From assembly GCA_013398955.1 (NCBI GenBank), contig VWPU01002962.1, forward strand, positions 1-64,000: a stretch of DNA of 64,000 bases. The letters run 5' to 3'. A program made the translations under genes and the position numbers. The notes under the pieces are model-generated. The model searched no databases and was not told where the DNA came from. It saw nothing but the letters and a program-made list of their open reading frames with translations. Position 1 is the first letter of the stretch, and the number at the start of each line of letters is the position of its first letter. Source of the stretch: Callaeas wilsoni. Taxonomy: Eukaryota > Chordata > Aves > Passeriformes > Callaeidae. Below are positions 1 to 12,100 of the stretch, one piece after another.

Positions 1-112
1 CGCCAGCCCCGGGGCGGCGGGGCCGGGGCGTCCCTGCCCGCCGTCTCCGCCGCCGCGCCTGCAGCCCTGATCCCCGCCGCTCCGGCCGCCAGCGCCCCCC
101 GAAGCGGCGTGG
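1..112 (+). other. TLE4: TLE4 5' UTR (part)
   Basis: This GC-rich leader directly precedes the start codon and contains no ATG, so no upstream reading frame starts in the visible part. No AG acceptor followed by a plausible exon boundary was seen, so it is taken as contiguous with exon 1. Its left limit is not determined. Stable secondary structure is likely because of the high G+C content. Confidence 0.6.
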
Positions 113-157
113 ATGATCCGCGACCTGAGCAAGATGTACCCGCAGACCCGGCACCCG
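113..157 (+). CDS. TLE4: TLE4 exon 1 (coding part), residues 1-15
   Basis: Encodes [15 protein letters not shown], the TLE4 N-terminus, and ends on a complete codon before the strong donor GTGAGT at 158 (phase 0). The first ATG has T at -3 and A at +4, a poor initiation context. The second ATG (Met8, 134-136) has A at -3, so initiation there by leaky scanning is possible. Met8 matches the start of TLE1, whose protein begins MFPQSRHP. The segment lies ahead of the first Q-domain helix. Confidence 0.93.
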
Positions 158-3100
158 GTGAGTGGCGGCGGCGGCCCCGCGGACAGCGCTCCGGCGCGGG
201 CACCGCGGAGTTGTAGCCATTTTCTTATTGTTGTCCGCCGCGCCGCCGCCGCCTCCCCGGGTCGGGGTTGGCTTGTTTGAGTTGCCCTCGCCCGGTGCGC
301 GGCGGTCCCGGCGCCAGCCCCGCGTCCCGCGGCTGCAGCCGGTGCGGAGGGTCCGAATGGCCGACTCCTCTTCCATCCGCGGTCCCGAACCGCCGCTGGA
401 CACGTCGGGGCAGCATCTCGGGGCGCTTGCGGCTTCGCGCCTCCGCCCGCAGACAAGCGGGGACGTGGGGGGCTGCGCCTCGGCGGAGCCCGGGTGCGAG
501 GGCCGCGGCGGTGGACGGCGGCGGGCGGGAGGTGGTGACCGGCTGAGAGGGGGCGATTAAAAGACCTGCTGTTCCTTGCTTGCAGGCTCCTCACCAGCCA
601 GCTCAGCCCTTTAAATTCACCATTTCAGAATCCTGCGATCGGATTAAGGAGGAGTTTCAGTTTTTGCAGGCTCAGTACCACAGGTAAAACTGCCTACTTT
701 GCCCGAGCCTCGTGCGGTCTTTCCTCTCGCCTTTTTCAGTGTCGCGCCCGGAGGGGCGTTGGGGCGGGGGCGCGGGACCCCTGGCGGAACCCGGGAGCGG
801 GGCGGACCCAACCCAGCCAGGCGCTTCTTGCCGGCTCCTCCACATCCCGCTCCGCTCCCGACCCTGGGGGCGAGGGGCTCCCGTGGGCCCCGAGCCGAGC
901 TGTGCGAGCGGATTTTCTTGTTTTCCTCGCGTTCCTTTTTTGGTTTCTTTTCTTTTCTTTTCTTTTCTTTTCTTTTCTTTTCTTTTCTTTTCTTTTCTTT
1001 TCTTTTCTTTTCTTTTCTTTTCTTTTCTCTTTTTGTTTACTTTTGGGTGCAGAGTGGGGGAGGGTGGGTGTTGATAGAAAAATATGTGTCTGGCTGGGCT
1101 CGTCCTCTGCTTTTCTTCGAAATGCCGCTCAGGACAGGCATCTTCTCTTGGCTGGGCCCCCTCGCGCCTTTCACTGACATGTCAAGTGCTGATAACCTGG
1201 AAGTGAGGCGGCGAGCTATTTCATTATCCTTAGGTGGAACAGCGCTGTGTCCTCAAAGTGACAAGTGACTTCTGGCAGGATTGTTTAGCGGGCTTCTGAA
1301 AACAAAGTAAACAGTGGAGGTGTTAGTATTTACCACGGTATTCATTAAATTATGTGCAGTATTTTACTTTCAGTTCTATCATCAATAATAGCAAAGAGCA
1401 GAAATTCAAATCCACAAGTTTTGCTTCTTGAAGCGGTAATATGCATTTGATTCTTCTGTGGGTCGAGTAAAAGAAATAGGTGTTTCTAAAACTCCTAAAT
1501 AAAAACTCTGAAACCCAAATTATATTTTTGTTGGTAGCTTCTCAGGCTTAACTGTTAAGAATATGAATCCTGGTGTGCTTTTTCTGTGAACCAGTGTCGA
1601 TGTTTAGTTTTTTTGTCAGAAAAATAATTTTCTGTGTATACCACATGTATGTATGCAGTTCTTTTAGGAGATGAGGATGTTTCATAGTATCCCTTGAAAA
1701 TGGAAAAGTGCAAACCCCCATCCTAAACTCCCAAGCAAGAGCTGGAATACACATTTATGTTTGGTTGGTGGAGAAATGTTTGAAAAGGAGAGCAGACAGT
1801 GCTCAGGAGGACGTCACTTCAGTGTTATGAAGTACCCATGCTTTTTGCTTTTTGTCTCTTGAACAGTTTAAAGCTAGAATGTGAAAAACTGGCCAGTGAG
1901 AAGACAGAGATGCAGCGACATTATGTCATGGTAAGCAAGCTGCATAACAAATTCAAAATGTCTATTAGCCTGGTATACTGAGTCTGACATACATTTGGAT
2001 TGCTGGAGGCGAACAGGAAGATTGTAGTAGCACTGCTGTTGTTGAGGTTGCATCAGTGCTTCCAATATAGTAGTTTCTGGGGTCTTTTAACTTGTTTGCA
2101 GCAGTCAGTATCCATGTGAAACTGGCTTTTTAACCTTTCAAGCAATTGAGGATGTTTCTTCCAAATGCTAGCAAATCACTTGTCAGCCCTTTCAAGCTGT
2201 GTGCAACTTCCCTAGTATACCTGGGGATGATGTTTTCACTTTTGCTGACTTGTCCCAATGGTCATATCTCTGTAAAATGGTTTGGGATAATATTTTTTTC
2301 TATTATGGGAGTAAGACAAAATTGTACACAAGCGCATGCAAGGACTGTTGCTCTTCGTCAGCTGAATCACTGTTTCATTAAATTGAGAATGTCAGGGATC
2401 TCAGCTGTGAAAGGGATTTCCTCAGTTATTGTGGTCTGCCTGGTTAAATAATGTGCATAGGAAGACATCTCTAAATAGATAATTGTGTGATGGATCATGA
2501 TAACTCTAGAGGAGCTCTTGCTATCTCTTCTCTTGTACATCTCTGAAGGATTAGCCGTTTTCCATATGCACATGACAAGTAATACTCTTGTATACACAAA
2601 AAGAGTAAATAACCTTGAAAAAATCTTAAGCTAAAGCACAAGCAAACGGTAAGGCTCGCAGTTGTCATTTTAATGCCTGATATGCCTAAGTCTTGGAGAA
2701 TTGTTTGGTATTAACATTACACACTGAGCAGAGTTCCCTGCAGTACTCGGGCACAGCAGGATGTACTTAGATTGGTGTATCTGCTCTGGCCCTGAATTTC
2801 CATGCTCTTTCCTCTTTTTTTAATCTCTGCAATTTAGTTGCAGGAATTTTTTTTTATGTTCTTTTTTTTTAATTTAAAATACTGAATAATCGGTCTACTA
2901 GACGTTGCTGATTTATGTTTATATGCTTGAAGCACTTTGGGTGTTTTTTTGGCATGCTTTATGTGTGCTAGTGAATAGAATCTTGATCATTTTCTGCTTC
3001 TAATCCTTGAATCTGCTTGTGATTATTTTTCGTTATTTTTTTGTTGTCTGTTTTTGCCTTGTTTTACAGCTGTTCTTTGTAAATGTGACATGAAACAATG

Positions 3101-6100
3101 TAGATAAAGCAAAAAAAAGTTTATTCTGAAATGTGCTCTTTGCAATTCCAGGAACTCTTCAAGGCAAATAAATGTGTGTAGGTCTGTATGTCTTTGTACA
3201 GATGATGTTTCAGTCAAAGTGAATATCAAAATAGTTTTCACAATTGCAAGGTCTAATAGAGTAATTTCCTTTTTTCCTAGTATTACGAAATGTCCTATGG
3301 GCTGAATATAGAGATGCATAAACAGGTAGGTAGATAATTTGTTTTGTTCTAAGAATGGTCTGTATAATTTCTCCCATCAATCTTAAAACAGATATGTATT
3401 CTGTGTGACTTGCCTTCATTGCATGCTTGAGTGCATCAGAAATTTTTTTTCTTCACCTGGCCCTGAATCTTCTGTCTCATGTTTGGTATGCAGAATCTTT
3501 GTAAGTTATGGTCTTGTCTGCCAATTGTGCATTATTTGCTTGACTTTCCACATGCAATTTTTGCACATGCACGCACTCCTAATGCTTCACAGGGAGGGTG
3601 TCAGAGTATGGATGGGTTTGTGGGTTGTATCTTCCTTTCTGTCTGGTCTTGAACCTTTGGGGTTTACTTTTTGGGATGATAGCTGCATCATGAATGTGTA
3701 TTAGGAGAAGGAGTGTGTGTGGAAAAATATGGGATTTTTGGTTAACCTGCGCTGATTTAAGCTGGAGCTACAGATGCAGTTGATGTGCAGCCATGTTGTT
3801 GTTTCCCTCAGGCTGCTTACTTGGACTTCTGTCCAGAGCCAGTGTGTTAGCATCTCAAACACAAAGGAGTAAATGAGCTTTCTGTGAGGGTGTAAGCATA
3901 GAATCAAAATGGGTTGGTTTGGAGGAGACCTTTAACATCATCTGGTTCCACCCCACCCTGCCATGGGCAGGGACACCTTCCACTAGATCAGGTTACTCAA
4001 AGCCCTATCCAGCCTAGCCTTGAACATTGCCAGGGATGGGGCATCTTCAACCTCCCTGTTCTAGTGCCTCACAATCCTCACAGTAAAGAATTTATCATAA
4101 TATCTAAACTAAACCTGCCATGTTTGCAGTTTGAGGCCATTTCCCTTTGTCATATCACTACGTGCTCTTGTCAAAGGCCCTTTACAGCTCTCTTGTAGGC
4201 CCCCTCTAGGTACTGGAAGTCTGCTATCAGTTCTGTGCCTTGAACTCTAGCACTTAGGCCAAGATTAGCAAGAGATTAGTCAGCTAGAGCATGCTAGTGT
4301 AAATTAGAGTTTCTTATTTGATAATGTGTGTTTTTCAACCTTCTCTAGAGGAGAATGAATTAAACATCTGACCTCTTTTCCAGTGAGGGAACTTTTTATG
4401 TAGTGGAGTTTAATACTGACAACTCATTTTAGCAAATGGTTGAGCAATTTGGCAGCGTTGGTGGGGAGCGTAAACTGCAGAAATAAAGAAATGATTGGAT
4501 GGGAGAAGAAAGATCGCCTGAAAATTGGTTTGTACACACTTCTGTTCAAAGTTAGGGATTTGGAACTTCTCTTGGTTTGGAAATAGGATTTCTTTATCTT
4601 GTTGACAGCAGACATAGAAGTCAGAAGTTTTTTCATGTTATTTATTATATTTTGTATTCCATTAGCATCTCAATGCCACAGAACTGGTTAGGGCCATTTT
4701 TGCTAGATGGCATGCATACGAAGACACTGGAATTTCCTGCCTCAAAGCATTTTGCATCTACAGTTCTGACCTTACGGAATTTTGTACATACAAGTTATTT
4801 TACAGACATATGTAGATCTTTTGAATTCTCCTATGGGTCCTTCTCACAGGTACCGTAAGGCTCAACAAATGCATTTAACAAATGGCTGACAGGAAAAGGC
4901 AGCGATTGCAGTAGATCAGATTGTATGCACATGCTGGCTCCCTGGACCTGATCCTTGTCGTGCATGCTGGTGGAAAGATTGGTCCCTGACTCTTAAGAGG
5001 TGTTGGGTCTGTTCTCAAGTGAATATCGAGATTGTTTCAGGTCCCATTAGAGTAAAACAAAAACCAAAATTAAACCTAACAAACCCTCAATCAGTAAAGC
5101 TGTAGATATGGAAAAAATTCACAAAGACCAGAGTCTTTACAGGCCACCTACGTAGCAAATTCTTACAGGCGTTTGAAAGCAAGCGTTGCAGTCAAACATG
5201 TTTATATTTCTAGATACCTCGTTTTTGCAGCGGTGCTTTAGACTTACACTGACTGCACAAAATTCTTTGCAACAAAATCAGCTTGCAAGTGCAATGTGTA
5301 ATGAAATTCTATTAAGCAAGAGAAAAAAAACCCACAGCAAAAGCCTTTTAACTTTTAATTTCTAAACACTTTACTTCAGAAATTTTATACATTTATGGTG
5401 ATGGAGTCGTCAGTGATACTCTGCAGAAATTAAATAGTGACAACGAAGTGTGGGGATTACAAAGGACTGGGTTTTAATTGAACACCTTTTTCCATCACCA
5501 TTCAGTCTTTTCAAGTTTTAGGTATTGTACTCTCATGCAAAACACTTAAATATTTTGTCAGACGGTGAATCAAATTAGTTGCGGCTAAGAAACTTGTTCA
5601 CTCTCATTCTTAAATCTGATATAAATTTCCTGTCTTTCATATCTCTCTTTCTATTGACACAGTGTTGTATTTTTCCTTTCTCCTCTTGCCTCAGCAAAGG
5701 CAAAATATTTCCGTTTTCCATTATGATCACAGTATTAGGGTCCAGTTTGGTGTTTGTATAGATGGCATTGATTGCTTCATTTGATATGTGCAAAGCTTTT
5801 TTAGTCTACCACCTTAAATTCCCTTTTCCTCCTCTCCCATCTTTGAATTTCACTCGGCTGAAATTGAACGATTCACCCTTTTTTATTTTCCTTCTCCCCT
5901 GCCCCCCCAGCTTTCTAAATTCAATCATATAAAAAATCCTGAGGGCAGTTTATCACATTATGAAATACAGACAGCCCTGCAAACCACCTACTTATTATAT
6001 TTTCTTTCTTTTTTTCACTTTAGCACAGAGGCATATCTGTCTTTATTTGTTTTTCTGGGCAGACAGCCTTGGTTCCTCTCAGGTTCTTTTCCAGATGTAC

Positions 6101-9100
6101 TCAATGGATGCCCTTGTAATGGAAAGCAGGCAATAATGCAGTGAAGTTGCCCTTCGGCGTAATTGGGCCTAGTTCTCAAGATCAGGTTAGGCTTATTCAC
6201 TTATTAGATTTGCGTCTCAAAGGGTTCAAGAGCAGGACTCCCTGGAGTCCTTGGAAGTACCCTAGTAATTGGTGGCCCTGATATTTGAAACCTTTGTGTA
6301 TTTTTCTGTTAAAGCTTCTGTTCTTCTTGGCTGCTTCCAGCCACAGAGTATTTATTTTTAGAGAAATTTTTCACTGGAACAGAAAATGATGTGTTATAGA
6401 GTCATGACTCTGTGACTTAGCAAATTGATAAAAGGATAAACGTGCAGAAAGCAGCGGTAGTGAGTGTGCCTGTGTGGCTGGGGGCAGAGGAGGGGGGAAG
6501 AGCATCTCTTTTCCCACCCCTTGTGTGATGCTCATCATCAGTCATCCTGTGTTGATTTTGATAGAAGACTATTAAAGTGAAACCTATGGGGAATTTGTCA
6601 TTCTGAAAGGAAAGCTAATGTAATTAGTACCAATTAAAGTACATTTAGTAAATTGGATTTAATCTTAATTAAGCCTGCATAATGTTGCCAATTTTTAACA
6701 ATTATGTTTGAGAACATAATTAATTTAAATTTTGGTAACTGAGTAAATAGCATTAGACTGGTAGAATTAGTCATTTGTATTTTTTTAAAAGACAAGTGTA
6801 GGGTATGTTGTCACATGTGATGTTATAGCCTATTATACTAAGCTGATTTTTGATATTCTGTGTTAGGATCAATACAGCTTCAAAATTGACACATTCTGGA
6901 AAAAAAGATACTGGATTAGGAATTTTGAGTTGCAGTATAAGCAGATATGCCCCATCAATTTTAAATTTTAATATTAGCATAACGCTTGAGTGTGATCTAA
7001 AGATGCCCATTTTTTACTAAGTTGCTTTTTAAAACATTTTTAAGGGGCTCAGTTGATAGTTTATGAATGAATAGTTGATTTGCTGGTCTGTATTTCTAAC
7101 ATACTGTTGGTACTTGGAGATGGTCATTTGGTTTAATTTCTGAAATTAGACTGTTTTAATGTTACGGTAAACAGTTTATTTAAATTGCTGTAATCAAACA
7201 CGCTTGCTGAATGTTTAATTGAGAATTGTAATTATTGCTTAAAATAAGTGTCCGTATTTGGCTATAGACAAGACATATTTGTGAATGGGACTGATGGAAA
7301 GTATAAATAAGATACGGCATTCATTTTTCATTTTATTTTTCTTTGGAAGTGTCAATACATAAATTAGTTTTTGCACTTTTTGCCTAGACCGTCATCTTTG
7401 CACGAATTCATGTACTAGAATGTTGAATTTTGGAATTTTTGGAAAGAAAATTTAAGTCTTTTAAGAAGTTGGGTATTAAAAAATAAATGAAATGGCTTTT
7501 TAAGATCACAGGAAAAAAAAAATCAGTCCAATCCATGTAAATTTTATTACAAGACTTGGGCAGCAACCATTTGAGTGCTGCTAAAATATTAATTGGATAG
7601 AAATGAAAGGGTTCTGCTAGCTGATAGGATATCATAATCATAGCTGCAGTAGTCGATGGTAAATGATGATAAATGGCATTAGGAACCTTTTAGCAAGCTG
7701 TAATAACTACGAGGAGGGGAGCAGTATGGATTTGCATTATATCTGATACCCTCTAGTACCAAGTGGATTGCCAATACTGCTTGTTTAGCATTTTCTAAGG
7801 GCAATAGGATATTGATTTCTGTCTTACAAGGAATAGCTCTATTTTCACCATTGAAAAGTATTGCAGGTTGTTAAGAAGAAATTGACTTGAAGAGGCCTGA
7901 CTGCTGCCCATCATGGAGCAAATAAAGCAAAACTGCCGAAGCATGGTAGAGCAGCGAGATGGGGCCCTCAGCAATTTGTTGCTATTAATTTACCATGCTC
8001 GACAGCAAATCAATCGGCATCTACTTCATCTGCTGGAGAAAATGCTGTCCAGGGCAGATAAAAGGCCCTGCGTGGTACAGGGAATAGACTGGATTGGCCA
8101 AACGGAGGCTGCAGTTAATGTGTAAATAAGTGAAATCAAGGCCACTGTTGCCGAGAAAGCTGTTTTTAATTAGGTTGGGGCTTTATAGGGAGCTATTTAA
8201 GAAAGTAGTATGGAGAGTAAGGGGAGATTTATTGCTGACTGAGTTAATATATGGGCTCTATGACATCCAAGCCTTTATTCTGCTTGCTTCTTAAGACTTA
8301 GTAAATTATTTTCCTCCGAGGCTAAAGATGGGAATCAATTTGTTTAATTTAGGGCAGGGTTTTGACTGTTTTTCATCTTCATGGTGATAAAACACACACA
8401 TCACAGAGAAATAGTTTTTATATGCTCTACCTGTGCAACAGAAAAATATACTCTTCTTTTTCCTCATTATTTTTTGGCGACAACCTGAGCTTGGCATAAA
8501 TGCATGCGCATGCATGTGTGGACTTTTTTTTTTGACACATTCGGTAGGTGAATGTATGTTGTCTTGCATTTGAAAAATAGCTGGAAAGCCAACTAAAATT
8601 ATACTGGCTGAATTTGTTCTCTATTGTAAACAGTAGGAAAGATTTAATAGAGATACAGGCAGTGAGTAGTCAGAACTAAACGGAAAAACTTCAAAATGAG
8701 AGAGATTAGAAGTGAAATTTTGAAGACTGCGGCTCACATAGTACTGTTAAGGAGGAAGAGAAAAACAAGTGGCGTTTCGATTAAAGTCACAAAATTTAAA
8801 AAATAGGCTGTCAAATCAGTTTGACAACTGAGGCTTGTTTGTCCCAGTTTTAGGTTATTTAGCCTCTGAAGCCAGCAGAAAAGCTTAGAAGCTTATGAAA
8901 AGTTAGAAAATCTATTATTCTGGAGTTAAACCAGAAACCTTTTACTTGGTAATTACTGCTAAATTCTGTAACAAGGTTCTGTGCTTCCTTTTCCTCACAG
9001 CTGTTAGGCAGCTGTTCTGTGGAGAGGTCCTGGTAATTACTGGGAAGTTTGTTGTTGCCGCTGCTACTCCATGAGTTACTGTTGAAATAACCTTTCCCCT

Positions 9101-12100
9101 TGCAACTGCAGAATAGCATGCATGAGGACAAGAACTTCCATATCATCCAGGTTTTTCTGTTCATCAGCAAAGGAAAGTGTCATTTTCTCCCACTTGTTTA
9201 GGCAAATTCAGACAGATGCTGAAGACACAGGAAGTAGCACAAAACATGCTGAGCAAATGTTTAAATTAAGACATATGCTCTGTTTTGACTGGCAAAAGGC
9301 TGTGCTCTACAGTGCTTAAACATAAAGGCATTTTTCTGTCTTTGAAAGATGCAAATTGCTATGGTGCTGCCTCACTGACTGTATTAGTTTATGGGCTGAT
9401 TTGCATTTAGAGAAGGAGGCCAGTGGTGACCCTGTGGTTATGGTCACCTAACAGTTTCCCTTGTAAAAGAATTCTTGCCCTTTTTTTTTTTTTTTTAAAT
9501 TTTATTTTTTTTAAAATTTTTTTAAATGAAAGGAACTTGCAGTAAGGGAGGGTGTTCCAGTGAGAACCTCCAACCCCTTTGAGGCAGTGGTAGAGGAGAA
9601 TGAAGGCAGAAGGAGGGAGGAAGGTGGGGTGTGTAGCTTTGTGGTGAGAAACTCCCCTCCTGCCTGGCACCAGTATTGGCTCTTTGGGTTGTCCAGTGTG
9701 GCTGGAAATATGACACAGGCATAAGGCTCCTTCTGAACAATCAGGACTTACTATCCACCAAGAGAGACAAGCTGCATCGCCATTTTGTGTATAGCTTTTG
9801 CATCTTTTTATGCGGTGAGATTTGCCATCCTTCTAGGGCAAAAAAGAAGTGCTGAGGTCATTCAGCACAGGAAAAAAACATTAATTAGCAGATAGGTTTC
9901 AAAGTGGAGTATTGCTTTGCTGGAATGCCCAGGCTTTACAGCATTTGTGTAAACTTGATCCTACCCTATTGTGTATGTGCGTTGTGGTGCAGGTTTTAGT
10001 TATACGCTCGCTGATCTCATTACCAGTTTTCCTAGAGGAGCTCTTTCAGTGCGCAAAATAGACATTAGGAAAGTAGAATTAAGACTGCAGAACTGATTGT
10101 AAAGCTGGTTTAAAAGTGTTTGGCGGCTTGTCTCAGTTGGGGAAATAACTTCAAACATAAGGATTCAGGTGTGTAAAATAATTGCCATTGTAAGCTCCTC
10201 AAGATTCTGATTTTGATTTATGTTACAAAATGTGAAGGGGGTGCTTACACCGATCAATCACATTGAATACCATAGACTTGGTGCATTAAAACTGGTGAAC
10301 AAATTTTAACATTAAGGCTATCAGACACAGAGAATTCAGAGTTACCAATTTAGTCTTACTTTTTTTTCCTTTCTTTTATGGATAATTGTAATGTACAGTT
10401 TATGGATGTAATAGGGAATTGGACTTATGAAAAATGTGGGTCAGTTTGTGAACAGGGACTTTAACAATTGTTAAAAAAGTTACCTTTGTGGTCTGCAGAT
10501 TGTGTGCATCTTGTCACTGACTTTCAGAAAACCTGTTTAGCCATAAGGTGCAGCAGAAGCAGAACAAAGATGATAATGTGAAACATGGGCTATATAAACT
10601 GATACTTCCGTTAACTAACAGGCAACAAAAGTGTGTATTGAAGCTGAACCTATCTATAGTCAAGAAGTGCTGTTCTGTGCCAGAATTTGAATGTTCGAGT
10701 TAAAAATTAGTCTTTATTTTAAAATGCAAAAATATGAATTAGTTTTAAGAATACCTATTTGTCTTTCTGTTTATTTGTATTCTTACAAATTTTGTCTTGG
10801 TTCAAGGTAATAGTTTTACTGTTCCAGTGGTACCTAGTGGAAGATGTCTCTGCCTATGGCAGCCGGAGTGGAACTAGATGAACTTTAAGGTCTCTTCTAA
10901 CCCAGTCTATTCTGTGATCCTACTTCAAGTACTTATTCTCCGAATTTTTTTCCCCTGATACTGTTTGTCTTAGTGATGGCACAAACTCTGTAGTTCAGCA
11001 TGGCAGAAATGATTTTGGCATCATGTCAAAAGCAGGTGTCCATATATTTTTTTTTAATAATAGCTTTAAGTATAGCTGAAATATGTCACAAATAATAAAT
11101 AGAACTCCAAATAGTGATTTCTTGCCTGTATGAATAGGATTTAGACATAAAAATCATCTTTCTTAGCCCAGGACAGGTATGTAATGCTCTGGTATTGAGC
11201 ACTGTGGTGCTATGGCTAAGACACTTAAGTGTGCAAATGTCAGGCAAGTCAAAGTTATAGTCCCCATAGAAAACTTGAATTGGTCTCTTTATGGTTATGT
11301 AGTTGTATGGTATGCTGTATTGCCAACTCCAAATGTTAAATCATGCCAGTCACTGGAATACCATGAAATTGGCTGAAAATTAATAATGAGATAAATATAA
11401 TAAGTTTAGAGATCTTTTTACTTCCATTCTAATTTTAAGCTGCCGTACTGTTCTTGTCTCATGCTTCTTAGATTTTTCTCTGGTGTTCTTCCATAATTGG
11501 TTTTTTTTTTTTTGCAAGTAAGGAGTAAAACATACCAAGATTCAGGGTAAAGCCATTGGGGCTGAGTATGAGATACAGCTGACAATTTTTTGTTATAATT
11601 TCCTGCTCTCAGAAAACGTGTGAGGTGTACTCTTCTAAGGAAAAGTAATACCAAACTGAAAATATATACAGAGTCTTTCTGGAACTGCTTGTTAAGATTT
11701 TGTGTCATAAGGTGGCAGAGATATGGTGGTGACAGTTCTTCTTGTGTTAGAAGGAAACAGAGAACACAGTGTTGAGTGGTGATCTTCTAAGCTGGCCTCT
11801 CTTTTGGCCTATTTAAATAGTTTCTCTGCAGAATCTTACACAGCCAGAGGTTTTTGACATTTGCTGTATGAGATTCAAATTCTTCAAAGGAGAAAAACTT
11901 TTCACTGTTATGTTTGGGATGTGAAACATTGGCAATGAGAACATGTGCTTTTCTTTTTTCTTGAGTTTTCTTAAAAAACCTTGGCAGAACATCTCACAAT
12001 TGAGCAGAAATAAAAATTTGTCCCTTTCATGTTATAAAGAATCTGCATAACACTAGGGTCTGCCACTAGATTTTGTTTGGTATCTGTTATGTACTGTGTG

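Larger units (their letters stand above)
1..900. promoter_or_regulatory. TLE4: CpG island over the TLE4 5' end
   Basis: The first 900 bases are very GC-rich with many CpG dinucleotides, while almost everything downstream is AT-rich and CpG-poor. GC-box-like runs (GGGGCGG at about 10-17 and 766-772) are present and no TATA box is visible just upstream of the start codon. This is the usual look of a TATA-less CpG-island promoter of a broadly expressed developmental regulator. The transcription start cannot be placed; it may lie left of the window, since TLE mRNAs have long 5' leaders. The island covers exon 1, all of intron 1 and exon 2 and fades before the pentanucleotide repeat at about 944. 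Confidence 0.8.

Noticed and set aside
162..560. 132-codon frame starting inside intron 1, with overlapping frames on both strands
   Set aside because: GC-rich CpG-island DNA has few stop codons; Pro/Arg/Gly-rich translation and the confirmed splice sites around it argue against coding.
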